Under the pieces are notes generated by a model. The model saw nothing but the letters and a program-made list of their open reading frames with translations, did not search any database and had not been told where the DNA came from. From an uncultured Prevotellaceae bacterium (GTDB lineage: Bacteria; Bacteroidota; Bacteroidia; Bacteroidales; Bacteroidaceae): a DNA stretch of 64,000 nt. Where the stretch lies: NCBI GenBank assembly GCA_947167515.1, contig CAMVIM010000015.1, positions 1-64,000 of the forward strand. Direction: 5' to 3'. Every line of letters starts with the position of its first letter. Position 1 is the first letter of the stretch. Below, piece by piece: positions 41,020 to 52,986 of this stretch. The translations under genes and the position numbers were made by a program.

Positions 41020-41479
41020 CTTCTGCATCGGCAAGGGCATGGTGGTGGTCTTTGAGGCAGTACCCGCAGGCTTCGGCAACGGTTTGCAGTTGATGGTTCT
41101 CCAGATGAGGAAGGACACGACGAGAGACACGGAGGGTGTCGTAGAATTCGTAGTCGGGGTAGTCCATCTGATAGACGCGGAACACGGCTTTCAGGCATCC
41201 TTCGTCGAAGGGTTTGTTGTGAGCCACAAGGGGAAGGCCTTCAATCAGAGGCTCTATCTGCGCCCATACTTTGGGAAACACGGGGGCATCGTCCGTGTCT
41301 TCATGGCAAAGTCCATGCACCTGCGAACACCAGTAGTTATAATAGTTGGGCTCTGGCTGGATGAGCGAGTAGAACGTGTCCACTATCTCACCATTTCGCA
41401 CAATCACAATACCCACAGAGCACACGCTACTGCGCTCATTGTTCGCCGTTTCAAAATCTATAGCTGCAAAATCCTTCAT
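40988..41479 (-). CDS. DEDDh 3'-5' exonuclease (DnaQ-like)
   Basis: A 163-residue exonuclease of the RNase T/DnaQ superfamily. Exo I is AAIDFETAN (Asp8, Glu10), Exo II is LVAHNKPFDEGCLK, and Exo III is HHALADAEACA with the DEDDh His and Asp. It is a stand-alone domain, so it probably degrades or proofreads single strands rather than being part of a polymerase. The start overlaps the end of the WYL regulator by 4 bp (ATGA), so the two form an operon. The gene's 3' end is the source of the 33-bp repeat. Confidence 0.9.
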   Translation of the reverse strand: MKDFAAIDFETANNERSSVCSVGIVIVRNGEIVDTFYSLIQPEPNYYNYWCSQVHGLCHEDTDDAPVFPKVWAQIEPLIEGLPLVAHNKPFDEGCLKAVFRVYQMDYPDYEFYDTLRVSRRVLPHLENHQLQTVAEACGYCLKDHHHALADAEACAWIAREIL

Positions 41480-42420
41480 TTCGGGTCATCTTTATATTTG
41501 TTCCACATTCTTTCAATTCTTCCTGCCATCTCCTTGCGCAACCATTCTGGCTCCAGCACCTCCATGTCCTCACCATTCCAGAGCAGTTCCTGCTGGAAGT
41601 CGAAGGTGGGGCGAAGACGATAGGTGAAGATGCTGTATTCCTCGTTGCGCTCCCTTTCTTTCTGCGACTCATGCAAAGCGAGGTCACGGATATAGTTGGC
41701 CTGCCCTGCCGACACCTTCAGCTTCACGGTCTGAATCTTCGTGTGGTGGTCGGCAATGACACCAAAGCACCCATCAAAATATTCCTCCGCATTCCAATCC
41801 TTGGGCATCTCGAAAGACTCTTCCGTCTGCTGCAGGTCCAGAATGCGGTCAAGGGCATAAATTCTTGATCCCTTCTGATGGTAGTAGGCATAGGTGCTGA
41901 GGGCAACCAGATACCAGCGCTGACGGAAGAGCTTCACACAATAGGGATGCACATCGAAGCAGTTCTCCTCATCTTTCCAATAGCTGTGATAGGTCATGTT
42001 GAGCACCTTGCCCTCCTTCATCGCCTCGATGATGGTTTGCAGATGTTCCTGCCCCGATGGCACATACTCCAGCAGGATGCGGTCTTTGATGCTCTCACTT
42101 TTCGTCAAGACATTACTCACACAGATGGTGTTGATCAGCCATGAGCTAAGTCCATTGTTGAAGATGTCCCGCTCGTTCTCGATATAATAACGGTATTCAC
42201 CGCAATTCTCATTCTCGATATCGAGTTTGAACATATCCCTGATGGCATAGCGCCAGTTGTCGAAGGTGCGTTTGGCAAGTTCCACACCCTCGCTGATTTC
42301 CTCATCACGCACCCACCTTCTGTTCAGTTCCCTGAACGAAATCTTTCCTGCGCGATAGATGGTGTCTATCACCCACACATACTTGTTAATCAAGGTCTGT
42401 CCTCTGTCATTTTTCATCAT
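41476..42420 (-). CDS. WYL-domain transcriptional regulator
   Basis: A 314-residue regulator. An N-terminal winged helix (INKYVWVIDTIYRAGKISFR, ELNRRWVRDEE) is followed by a WYL domain (KVLNMTYHSY, VHPYCVKLFRQRWYLVALST with the RWYL core, SRIYALDRI) and a WCX-like C-terminal part. WYL regulators bind nucleic acids or nucleotides and control many phage-defence and CRISPR loci. The gene is translationally coupled to the exonuclease. The open frame starts at 42450 but runs over two -7 boxes (42439-42457), so the start is the ATG at 42420 or 42417. Confidence 0.88.
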   Translation of the reverse strand: MMKNDRGQTLINKYVWVIDTIYRAGKISFRELNRRWVRDEEISEGVELAKRTFDNWRYAIRDMFKLDIENENCGEYRYYIENERDIFNNGLSSWLINTICVSNVLTKSESIKDRILLEYVPSGQEHLQTIIEAMKEGKVLNMTYHSYWKDEENCFDVHPYCVKLFRQRWYLVALSTYAYYHQKGSRIYALDRILDLQQTEESFEMPKDWNAEEYFDGCFGVIADHHTKIQTVKLKVSAGQANYIRDLALHESQKERERNEEYSIFTYRLRPTFDFQQELLWNGEDMEVLEPEWLRKEMAGRIERMWNKYKDDPK

Positions 42421-42438
42421 AGTTCTGGTATTTTTCTG

Positions 42439-42457
42439 CAAAGATAGCACAAAGATA
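42439..42457 (-). promoter_or_regulatory. tandem promoter boxes (TATCTTTG twice)
   Basis: CAAAGATA at 42439-42446 and 42450-42457 on the plus strand, i.e. two TATCTTTG boxes 11 bp apart on the minus strand before the WYL gene. Confidence 0.6.
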
Positions 42458-42572
42458 CGCCAAATAGTGGCAGAGGCTTGAAAAAAGTGAGATTATTGTT
42501 TCGCTTTCATGTGGAATTAAACTTTTAAGGCTTCATCTATCTGCTTTGCCTGACTGACGGCTTGTGGCTGCA

Positions 42573-43949
42573 CTAAAACAGTATTTTCCAGACGGAACTG
42601 ATGCTGTAGCGGTTTTTCATGTAGTGGGAGAAGGTGTGGTAGTAGTCGGCAATGATACCCCAGGCGTAGTTGTCGGTGTCGAGACATTCGTAGGAAACAC
42701 CGATGCCACATTCGAACTTGGTTTCGTCGGGAATGGTGTAGGACTTCACACCGTTGGTGAGGGTGATGCCGTCCATGATGCGGACACCGGCAAAAGCACG
42801 GGCACCCACACGCTGACCGAGAGAAAAAGGGGCGCTGTATTTGGCTCCTGCATCGAAGTGGTAGATGTCAAGATTGCCACCTGTAAAGATGGGTGCGTCG
42901 GCGGGTTCATTGCCATATACCTTCATCTGGGCATCGACGGCACGAGCCATCAGTTCGATGGAAAAATAAGGGGATGTGTGAAAAGAGAGGTCGGCACCCA
43001 CGGCGATGGCTGCACCCGTCTTCAGGGTGGCATCGTCGAATTTCACTTTGCGGTTGCCTATCTCGGTGCCTGCCACGAAGGAATAGCCCGATGGCTGGGC
43101 GTTGAACTTCATGAGGCGCAGGACGTCCTTGCGGCGCACTTCGGGGCGGTTGATGGCATCGGCACCAAAAATCTTGTCGGTGAGGAAATAGGCCAGATTG
43201 GTACTCACCGTGCCGATGCCTGCACCCATGTAGAGGTCGTGCATCCAGTGCTTGTTGTGCTTGATGCGCAGAAATTGCGTGGCGGTGGCGGTGGTGTAAC
43301 TGCCCACCGAAATCCACGGGGAGATGTAGCCATACTCGCGGCTCAACACCGTGGCCGACACGAAGGCGAAGGAGGTGTGGCCCGACGGGAAGGAATGGCG
43401 GTCGCTACGGTCGGGGCGAGTCTCATGAATGGTGTGCTTCAGCAGTTCTGATGCACCAAAGGAGATGCTCAATGCCATGGCGTTGGCAGTCAGCATACGT
43501 TCGAGTTTTGAACGGCTCTTCACACCTGCGGCTTTCATCACCCAGTTGGCCACTAAAGGCACACCGGCCACTCCATAATCAATCCAGTTGCATCCGTCAC
43601 CTTTGCGTTCAAACTGTGCTGGATGGGTGATAGAGTTGTGGTCGGTCCAGGTGAGCAGCAAGCCTCGTGCCAACGGCAGCACACCATCGGTGCTCATCGA
43701 CATTTCTTTCTTCAGCCGCAATGCCTCAAACTGCCTGACCGCCGCCTCCACTTTTTGCTGCTGGCGCACAGTTTCATAGGTCTGCATGAGGGAGTCTATC
43801 TGTGCCAGATAGGTCGAATCCATTTGCTGCACAGGCACAGTGGGTGTGGCCACGACGAAGGAATCGGGGAGGTGGGTCTGTGCGGAGACAGACAGCAGGG
43901 GGAAGAGAAGAAGGAGAACTGAAATAAGACTTCGCATGAAAATCCTCAA
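42573..43949 (-). CDS. PAP2-superfamily phosphatase fused to an outer-membrane-type barrel domain
   Basis: A 458-residue exported protein. Signal peptide to LSVSAQ, a helical spacer (30-110), then the PAP2 acid phosphatase domain with KHTIHETRPDR (KX6RP), SFPSGHTSF (PSGH) and LRIKHNKHWMHDLYMG (the R...HxxxD motif). From about residue 265 the sequence becomes beta-strand rich with alternating aromatics (GYSFVAGTEIGNRKVKF, YNAW-type strands, ending SSVWKILF), like an outer-membrane barrel. PAP2 enzymes with such tails act on lipid A or undecaprenyl/phosphatidyl phosphates; which one here is open. Start could also be the ATG at 43934. Confidence 0.88.
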   Translation of the reverse strand: MRIFMRSLISVLLLLFPLLSVSAQTHLPDSFVVATPTVPVQQMDSTYLAQIDSLMQTYETVRQQQKVEAAVRQFEALRLKKEMSMSTDGVLPLARGLLLTWTDHNSITHPAQFERKGDGCNWIDYGVAGVPLVANWVMKAAGVKSRSKLERMLTANAMALSISFGASELLKHTIHETRPDRSDRHSFPSGHTSFAFVSATVLSREYGYISPWISVGSYTTATATQFLRIKHNKHWMHDLYMGAGIGTVSTNLAYFLTDKIFGADAINRPEVRRKDVLRLMKFNAQPSGYSFVAGTEIGNRKVKFDDATLKTGAAIAVGADLSFHTSPYFSIELMARAVDAQMKVYGNEPADAPIFTGGNLDIYHFDAGAKYSAPFSLGQRVGARAFAGVRIMDGITLTNGVKSYTIPDETKFECGIGVSYECLDTDNYAWGIIADYYHTFSHYMKNRYSISSVWKILF

Positions 43950-43962
43950 TTATCAATTCAAC

Positions 43963-44005
43963 AAAAAAAGGCACAACCACAGGCAAAAGTGTCTGCAGTT
44001 GCGCC
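43963..44005 (-). terminator. terminator of the fba gene
   Basis: On the minus strand GGCGCAAC pairs with GTTGTGCC (one G-T) over a loop, followed by seven T (43969-43963). It sits 28 bp after the fba stop. Confidence 0.7.
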
Positions 44006-44032
44006 TATCGAGTTAATTAAGAATTTTGCGAA

Positions 44033-45031
44033 TTACTGAGCGAGTTTGCCATCAGAACCAAGAACGTTGACAATCTTGTGGATGTACATCTTCTTCATGT
44101 TCTCGCGGGCTGGCTTCAGATACTGACGTGGGTCGAAGTCGCCGGGGTGCTCAGCCAAGTGCTTGCGGATGGCAGCCGTCATGGCCAGACGTGAGTCTGA
44201 GTCGATGTTGATTTTGCAAACGGCAGACTTGGCAGCCTTGCGGAGTTGCTCTTCTGGAATGCCGATAGCAGCCTCGAGGTGACCGCCGTACTTGTTGATG
44301 GTGTTCACTTCTTCCATTGGAACTGAAGAAGAACCGTGGAGCACGATGGGGAAACCAGGGAGTTTCTTCTCGATTTCGTGCAGGATGTCGAATGCCAATG
44401 GTGGAGGTACGAGCACGCCGTTGACGAGAGTACACTGCTCTGGAGTGAACTTGTGGGCACCGTGAGAAGTGCCGATAGAGATGGCGAGAGAGTCGCAACC
44501 AGTGCGAGTAGAGAAGTCAATCACCTCTTCGGGCTTAGTGTAGTGAGACTCGGCCGACTGAACCTCGTCTTCCACGCCAGCGAGCACACCCAACTCAGCC
44601 TCAACGGTCACATCGAACTGGTGAGCGTAGTCAACCACCTTCTTGGCGAGGGCGATGTTCTCCTCGTAGGGGAGTGAAGAGCCGTCAATCATCACAGAAG
44701 AGAAACCGTTGTCGATGCACTCCTTGCAGAGTTCGAAGGTGTCTCCGTGGTCGAGGTGAAGCACGATTTCAGGATGCTCGCAGCCGAGTTCCTTTGCATA
44801 CTCCACAGCACCCTTGGCGAGGTTGCGGAGAATGGTGCCGTTGGCATAGTTGCGGGCACCCTTGCTGACCTGCATGATAACGGGAGACTTTGTTTCCACT
44901 GCAGCCATCACGATAGCCTGCATCTGCTCCATTGTGTTGAAGTTGAAAGCTGGAATGGCGTAACCGCCTGCAACAGCTCTTTTGAACATCTCGCGAGTGT
45001 TCACGAGACCAAGTTCTTTGTAGCTTACCAT
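44033..45031 (-). CDS. fba: class II fructose-1,6-bisphosphate aldolase
   Basis: A 332-residue Zn-dependent class II aldolase that splits fructose-1,6-bisphosphate into DHAP and glyceraldehyde-3-phosphate (glycolysis and gluconeogenesis). Motifs: NFNTMEQMQAIV, the zinc/substrate site VLHLDHGDTFE, TVEAELGVLAGVEDEV, GTSHGAHKF, IVLHGSSSVP and NIDSDSRLAMT. The open frame extends to 45076, but MVSYKELGLVNTREMF at 45031 is the family start. Promoter TACCTTTG on the minus strand at 45088-45095; a heptamer array lies just upstream of it. Monocistronic. Confidence 0.95.
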   Translation of the reverse strand: MVSYKELGLVNTREMFKRAVAGGYAIPAFNFNTMEQMQAIVMAAVETKSPVIMQVSKGARNYANGTILRNLAKGAVEYAKELGCEHPEIVLHLDHGDTFELCKECIDNGFSSVMIDGSSLPYEENIALAKKVVDYAHQFDVTVEAELGVLAGVEDEVQSAESHYTKPEEVIDFSTRTGCDSLAISIGTSHGAHKFTPEQCTLVNGVLVPPPLAFDILHEIEKKLPGFPIVLHGSSSVPMEEVNTINKYGGHLEAAIGIPEEQLRKAAKSAVCKINIDSDSRLAMTAAIRKHLAEHPGDFDPRQYLKPARENMKKMYIHKIVNVLGSDGKLAQ

Positions 45032-45087
45032 AATAAAATTTGTATTTATATTATTAATAAATATATGTGTTTTCACAAAAACGATTG

Positions 45088-45095
45088 CAAAGGTA
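45088..45095 (-). promoter_or_regulatory. promoter -7 box (TACCTTTG) of fba
   Basis: Minus-strand box 57 bp ahead of the fba ATG. Confidence 0.65.
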
Positions 45096-45101
45096 GTGAA
45101 A

Positions 45102-45136
45102 AGTTAGGAGTTTGGAGTTAGAAGTTAGGAGTTTTT
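45102..45136. repeat. heptamer array AGTTAGG-type
   Basis: Five consecutive 7-bp units: AGTTAGG, AGTTTGG, AGTTAGA, AGTTAGG, AGTTTTT, directly upstream of the fba promoter (occupying its -33 region). Confidence 0.7.
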
Positions 45137-45298
45137 TTCATTTTTCGAGGCACTTTTTTTGTTGGAAAGACCAAAACATGCGCTTTTGTTTTGTCCATTT
45201 CATAAAAAGCTATGCTGCAAATGGACTGAAAGGATGGCATTTTACCCCAAAAAATGAAAAAAGAGCGTTTTTTATTTTGTATTTTGCGGAATTTGCGC

Positions 45299-45306
45299 TA
45301 CCTTTG
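45299..45306 (+). promoter_or_regulatory. promoter -7 box (TACCTTTG) of rpmE2
   Basis: Canonical box 88 bp before the L31 start. Confidence 0.65.
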
Positions 45307-45393
45307 CACCGCTTTTGCAAAAAAGGCATCAGAGAAAAAAATAATTTGTTACACCAGCAGTAGTATATTGACTGTATAAAACAAAACAAAACA

Positions 45394-45648
45394 ATGAAAA
45401 AAGGTATTCACCCAGACAATTATCGCCCCGTCATCTTCAAGGATATGTCAAACGGCGATATGTTCCTTTCCCGCTCCACTGCCAAGAGCAGCGAAACTGA
45501 AATGTTCGAAGGCCAGGAGTATCCAGTAATCAAGATTGAAATTTCTTCAACTTCTCACCCATTCTATACTGGTAAGGCTAAGCTCGTCGATACCGCAGGT
45601 CGTGTCGATAAGTTCATGAACCGCTACGCCGCCATGAAGAAGAAGTAA
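45394..45648 (+). CDS. rpmE2: 50S ribosomal protein L31 type B
   Basis: An 84-residue ribosomal protein: [17 protein letters not shown] and [12 protein letters not shown], then [20 protein letters not shown] and [10 protein letters not shown]. It lacks the CxxC pair of zinc-binding L31, so it is the zinc-independent type B, which is the normal form in Bacteroidota. Binds 23S/5S rRNA at the central protuberance and bridges to the small subunit. Own promoter (45299) and terminator (45702). Confidence 0.96.
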   Translation: MKKGIHPDNYRPVIFKDMSNGDMFLSRSTAKSSETEMFEGQEYPVIKIEISSTSHPFYTGKAKLVDTAGRVDKFMNRYAAMKKK

Positions 45649-45701
45649 GCATTCTGAGGGGATGTTCCCAAAGAATGGTCACAAGAATAAAGAATCTAAG
45701 C

Positions 45702-45742
45702 AAACAGGAGGTTTCACCATCAGGCGATACCTCCTGTTTTTT
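45702..45742 (+). terminator. terminator of rpmE2
   Basis: AAACAGGAGGT pairs with ACCTCCTGTTT, followed by TTT. Confidence 0.85.
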
Positions 45743-45809
45743 GTCGTTCCGCCTTCATGACGGAGGCACTCTATGCGCAGCGTCGGAAAGCTCACGGACT
45801 TTCCCCCAC

Positions 45810-45874
45810 TACCCTCGCGAGCCTTACGGCGTAAAGCTCAGAGATGCAACGGAAGGACGTTTTGAGAACAGGAA
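45810..45874. repeat. dispersed CTCGCGAG repeat, copy 2
   Basis: Matches copy 1 (6005-6067): TACCCTCGCGAGCCTT, then AAGC, CA-AGA-GCAACG and TTTTGAGAACAG, with scattered differences. Lies between rpmE2 and the convergent glycosyltransferase gene; the open frame across it (45675-45920) is probably not a gene. Confidence 0.6.
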
Positions 45875-45886
45875 GAAGGGAACCAC

Positions 45887-46873
45887 TCAGCGTCCTATCA
45901 TCTTGCGCAGACCGAAATAGAGGCTCTCCACATGAGAAAAAAGGAAATAGGAACGGAAGGGATAATAGCCCAACTTGACCTTGAGCCGCCAAGGGATGCG
46001 ATGCCCCTCAATGGTGGCAAGCATCTGGGCAAAGAGAGCCTGAATCTGCAGCTGTTCCTCTGGTGTGAAAGCAGCCAGATGCTTGTAGAAATAGCTGTAA
46101 CAGTCAATGAGGATGAGCCATCGGTGTGTCTCATAGAGATTGAGGATGTCCTGCTTGCCGTTCAAGGGCAAGGCTTCAATCTGGCGTTTCATGGAAAGAT
46201 TGGCTGTCATGTAGTCGAAACGGCGGATGGAGCAAGCCTTCGTCATGGAAGATGAGTGCTGACGGTAGTTGTAGCGTCCCTGACAGCGCACCACCTTGCG
46301 AGAATTGAGATAGTGCAGCCGGGTCGTGTTGTCGTCGCTATACAAAAGACATGTGTCATCGAAGGGGAAACGCTTGTAGAGGTCGGACTCTGCCACATAC
46401 AGCCCATGCAGCGACCAGTCGAGGCTGAGACGGAACGCCTCTTCCCCACTCCACTCCATGCGTTCGTCGGGGAAAGGATAGAGCCGTTCGCTTCCGTCGC
46501 TCTCCTCGCACATCACCAGATGAAGGACAGCACATTGCGCATTTTTGTCCTTCAGCGACTGATAGGCCTGCTCCAATGTGTCGGGTGCATACCAGTCATC
46601 GGCATCCAGCATGGCGATGTATTCGCCCCGAGCAAACTGAAGTCCCAAGTTTCGTGCCTTCGCCTGTCCGCTATTGGCAGGGGTGTGCAACACCTGAAAA
46701 CGCTGGTCGGCACGGGCATACTCCTGCAACAGAGCACAAGAGCCATCGGTGGAGCAATCGTCAATGCAGATGAACTGGCAATCGGTCAATGTCTGCCCAC
46801 GCAAGGAGTCCAGACACTGGCGCAGATATGCTTCCGCATTATACACAGGAGTGATCACCGTTACTTTCGCCAT
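45887..46873 (-). CDS. family 2 glycosyltransferase
   Basis: A 328-residue GT-A glycosyltransferase: VTVITPVYNAEAYLRQCLDS, FICIDDCSTDGS, NSGQAKARNLGLQFARGEYI and the metal-binding AMLDADDWY (DxD region), with the acceptor half containing CLLYSDDNTTRLHYLNSRKV. It transfers a sugar from a nucleotide donor in polysaccharide or LPS assembly; donor unknown. The start overlaps the end of the flippase gene by 13 bp, so the two form one unit, which fits a small capsule or O-unit assembly set. Confidence 0.92.
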   Translation of the reverse strand: MAKVTVITPVYNAEAYLRQCLDSLRGQTLTDCQFICIDDCSTDGSCALLQEYARADQRFQVLHTPANSGQAKARNLGLQFARGEYIAMLDADDWYAPDTLEQAYQSLKDKNAQCAVLHLVMCEESDGSERLYPFPDERMEWSGEEAFRLSLDWSLHGLYVAESDLYKRFPFDDTCLLYSDDNTTRLHYLNSRKVVRCQGRYNYRQHSSSMTKACSIRRFDYMTANLSMKRQIEALPLNGKQDILNLYETHRWLILIDCYSYFYKHLAAFTPEEQLQIQALFAQMLATIEGHRIPWRLKVKLGYYPFRSYFLFSHVESLYFGLRKMIGR

Positions 46874-48375
46874 AGCCTCTTCTTCAAATTAGAGATGATG
46901 TGTGTCCTATTCTTCATGACGGCAAAGGAAATCGCCGCCGATGCCAGCATTGCCACAGCCGTCACCACCTTCATCCACCAGCCCATCTGCAACGCCGAAA
47001 AGACGGCCACCGAGAAACAGAGCAACTGCACGAGGTAAATCTTCAGTCGGTTGACATTCAGACGGAAACGGTACTTGATGGCATAGACGAGGTGGATGGA
47101 AAGCATGTCCAGCGCCCCTGCCACCGACAGTGCCCAACCTGCACCCGACAATCCCCAGAACTTGTACGCATAGGGAATGGCAAGCGCTATGAAAATGTCA
47201 TATATCAACTCCGTCAACATATACATGCTTGAGTCGCCCTTAGCCAAGGCCAAATAGGAAACAGGCAAAGTGAAAGCCCTGAAAAACACATAGAAAGTGG
47301 CACATATTGCCATCGGCACCGCATCGACAAATTTGGAAGAGAAAAGCAACGGCACGAGGACAGGCATGGCCAGAACGAAGAGTGCCAACATGGGTGCCAC
47401 CAGGAGCACACCCACTTCCATCTGCTGATTGACGGTCTGGTTCATGCGCCGCAAATCATGCTGAGCAGCCGAGAGGCGTGGGAAATAATCGGCTTCGAAA
47501 GCCACAAAAATGAGGTTGGAGTAGCTGACAGCAAGCGTGTATCCACTGGTGTAAAGCCCCACATCGTTCAAGTCGCCAAAATGCAGAATCAACGTGCGGA
47601 TAACATACTCAGCCCCCTGTCCGAAAATGCCGGCAACAATGAATCCGAGACCCAGCCGAAGCATCGGAAGACCTTGGGCATAGACGGATTGTGAGAAAAG
47701 CGACACGTGCCAAGGAACCACCTTGCCCGAATAGTGCAGATGGATGGCCATCGTCACGATGCTGCACAGCACCAACGAATAGATCACTCCGTCCATTCGC
47801 CAAAAATAGTAGATGGGAGCAGATAAAATGAACGTGGCCAACGCACCAAACACAGAGATGAGCGCCACCTTCTTCAGTTTCTTCAGCCCCTTCAGAATGG
47901 CCATCTCACCTCCCTGAATGGTCAGCAGACACACCGACAAGGAGAGAAGCGCAAAGTGCCACGTGTAGTCCTCCGTCTCAAATGTCCAGAGACTCAGTCC
48001 CTTGCACAAGGCCAACGCTACCAGCAGTCCCAACAATCCAGCAAGCAAACACCATGTGCGAACTGTGCGCACCAAGTTCTGTATCTCTGCCTCTGAACCA
48101 CAATCGGACAACTCCGCCACATGCTTGACCGCGCTGAACGAAATGCCAAAATCGGTTGACTGACTGATGAGCTTAACGGCATTGTTAAAAAGATTGATCA
48201 ATGCCACACCCGATGGACCCAGAAGCTCCGACACAACCTTGTTCCTCACCACGGCAACAAGCATCATGATGCCCTGAACCCCTCCGAATAGCCCTGTGTA
48301 CTTAATCACATGGTCGTAGGTTGCATCCGTCTCTTTCGGAGAGTCAATGAGTTTATGAGGAGTTTCTTCTGCCAT
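46861..48375 (-). CDS. Wzx-like polysaccharide flippase
   Basis: A 504-residue membrane protein of about fourteen helices, MOP superfamily: YTGLFGGVQGIMMLVAVVRN, KVVSELLGPSGVALINLFN, YTSGYTLAVSYSNLIFVAFE, ADYFPRLSA. This is the family that flips lipid-linked sugar units across the inner membrane (O-antigen translocase-like). The open frame starts at 48447, but the -7 box TATCTTTG at 48393-48400 places the ATG at 48375 (MAEETPHKLIDSP). Overlaps the downstream glycosyltransferase. Confidence 0.88.
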   Translation of the reverse strand: MAEETPHKLIDSPKETDATYDHVIKYTGLFGGVQGIMMLVAVVRNKVVSELLGPSGVALINLFNNAVKLISQSTDFGISFSAVKHVAELSDCGSEAEIQNLVRTVRTWCLLAGLLGLLVALALCKGLSLWTFETEDYTWHFALLSLSVCLLTIQGGEMAILKGLKKLKKVALISVFGALATFILSAPIYYFWRMDGVIYSLVLCSIVTMAIHLHYSGKVVPWHVSLFSQSVYAQGLPMLRLGLGFIVAGIFGQGAEYVIRTLILHFGDLNDVGLYTSGYTLAVSYSNLIFVAFEADYFPRLSAAQHDLRRMNQTVNQQMEVGVLLVAPMLALFVLAMPVLVPLLFSSKFVDAVPMAICATFYVFFRAFTLPVSYLALAKGDSSMYMLTELIYDIFIALAIPYAYKFWGLSGAGWALSVAGALDMLSIHLVYAIKYRFRLNVNRLKIYLVQLLCFSVAVFSALQMGWWMKVVTAVAMLASAAISFAVMKNRTHIISNLKKRLWRK

Positions 48376-48392
48376 TTTCAAAAAATATCGTG

Positions 48393-48431
48393 CAAAGATA
48401 CCGCTTTTTTCTTGAATAATGACTAATTTTG
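48393..48431. promoter_or_regulatory. divergent promoters of the flippase and the dehydrogenase
   Basis: Minus-strand TATCTTTG at 48393-48400 for the flippase; plus-strand TAATTTTG at 48424-48431 for the dehydrogenase starting at 48450. Confidence 0.6.
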
Positions 48432-48449
48432 CACCGAAAACATTCACTT

Positions 48450-49403
48450 ATGAAAATAGTTATACTCGACGCATACACCGTGGACCAAGGCGAACTCTCT
48501 TGGGACGGACTGAAAGAACTGGCCGACGTGGAGGCCTACGAACGCACCTCACCCGATGAGGTGATTGCCCGATGCAAGGGCGCAGAAATGGTGCTCACCA
48601 ACAAGGTGGTGCTTGATGCATCCGTGCTCAACATGCTGCCACGCCTGCAATACATCGGCGTGCTCGCCACTGGCTATAACGTAGTGGACCTCGAAGTGGC
48701 CAGCCGCCAAAACATCGTGGTGACCAACATCCCCGCCTACTCCACTGAGAGCGTGGCACAGATGGTCTTCTGCCATCTGCTCAACATCGTCAGCCACGTC
48801 GATTATTACGCCATCGAAAACCGCTCAGGCCGTTGGAGCAACTCGCCCGACTTCTGCTATCTTGACCACGACCTCATTGAACTCAACGGCAAGAAGATGG
48901 GCATCGTCGGACTTGGCAACACAGGCATGGCCACCGCTCGCATCGCCACAGCGTTCGGACTTCAAGTCTTGGCCTACACCTCCAAAGACGAGGACAACCT
49001 CCCCTACGGCATCAAGAAAGTGGACCTCGACACTCTCTTCGAGCAATGCGACATAGTTTCCCTTCACTGCCCCCTCACCGAGGACACCCTTCATCTCGTC
49101 AATGCCGAACGACTCGCCACCATGAAGTCCTCTGCCATCCTCATCAACACAGGCAGAGGTCCCCTCGTCGATGATGCAGCCGTGGCCGAAGCCCTCAACA
49201 GCGACCAGCTTGCTGCCTACGGAGCCGACGTCATCACCACCGAGCCACCCGCAGCCGACAATCCCCTCCTCTCTGCCAAAAACTGCTATCTCACCCCCCA
49301 TATTGCCTGGGCAACACGCGAGGCGAGACAGCGACTCATCAGCATCTGTACTGAAAACGTCAGAGCCTATCTGGATGGAGAACCGATGAATCAGGTGAAT
49401 TGA
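48450..49403 (+). CDS. D-2-hydroxyacid dehydrogenase (glycerate dehydrogenase-like)
   Basis: A 317-residue NAD(P)-dependent oxidoreductase. Blocks: PRLQYIGVLATGYNVVDLEV, the Rossmann motif MGIVGLGNTGMATARIA (GxGxxG), ILINTGRGPLVDDAAV (catalytic Arg region: NTGRG), GADVITTEPPAADNPLL (Glu) and NCYLTPHIAWAT (catalytic His). This is closest to hydroxypyruvate reductase/glycerate dehydrogenase; D-lactate dehydrogenase is less likely. The open frame begins at 48429 inside the promoter; the ATG at 48450 is the start. Transcribed alone from a divergent promoter. Confidence 0.92.
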   Translation: MKIVILDAYTVDQGELSWDGLKELADVEAYERTSPDEVIARCKGAEMVLTNKVVLDASVLNMLPRLQYIGVLATGYNVVDLEVASRQNIVVTNIPAYSTESVAQMVFCHLLNIVSHVDYYAIENRSGRWSNSPDFCYLDHDLIELNGKKMGIVGLGNTGMATARIATAFGLQVLAYTSKDEDNLPYGIKKVDLDTLFEQCDIVSLHCPLTEDTLHLVNAERLATMKSSAILINTGRGPLVDDAAVAEALNSDQLAAYGADVITTEPPAADNPLLSAKNCYLTPHIAWATREARQRLISICTENVRAYLDGEPMNQVN

Positions 49404-49410
49404 TTCCATC

Positions 49411-49500
49411 CGAAGGCATTTTCATTCGCTCCCAAAGGCGGAAATTAACATTCTCCTAAAGATGGGATTTCACGCTCTCCCGAAGGTGAACATCCCTTTT
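49411..49500. repeat. three degenerate CTCCCGAAGG-type direct repeats
   Basis: TCGCTCCCAAAGGCGGAAAT, TTCTCCTAAAGATGGGATTT and GCTCTCCCGAAGGTGAACAT follow each other at roughly 27-30-bp spacing just after the dehydrogenase. Confidence 0.4.
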
Positions 49501-49517
49501 TCCATTCTTTATATATA

Positions 49518-49562
49518 AAAGTGAGCCCCATAAGTTTCTTGTCAAACTTTTGGGGCTCACTT
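49518..49562. terminator. bidirectional terminator
   Basis: AGTGAGCCCC pairs with GGGGCTCACT, with an inner AGTTT/AAACT; A-rich on the left and T on the right. It lies between convergent genes. Confidence 0.75.
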
Positions 49563-49610
49563 CATTACGACACACCATCCAAATGAAGTGTGCGAGAGGG
49601 TTTGCTTAGC

Positions 49611-52823
<3,213 letters not shown>

Positions 52824-52888
52824 TTATTGTTATGTAAAAAACTTTTGTTTCTCCAATGCAGGCCTTCGCTTGAAGCCGTTATCGTTGG

Positions 52889-52896
52889 CAAAGTTA
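52889..52896 (-). promoter_or_regulatory. promoter -7 box (TAACTTTG) of lacZ
   Basis: Minus-strand box 81 bp ahead of the ATG at 52808. Confidence 0.6.
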
Positions 52897-52986
52897 GCAC
52901 AAACTATCTATAGCACCAAACAAAAAGCACTTTTTTCGACTCATGCTGGGTGAGAAAGCCTTTTGAGAAGTGGCGAAAGCACCGCT

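Noticed and set aside
43963..44005. Small RNA between the PAP2 and fba genes
   Set aside because: The stem is followed by a T-run on the minus strand right after the fba stop and is adequately explained as its terminator.
45675..45920. Small gene after rpmE2
   Set aside because: The frame crosses the rpmE2 terminator and the dispersed repeat and overlaps the end of the convergent glycosyltransferase gene.
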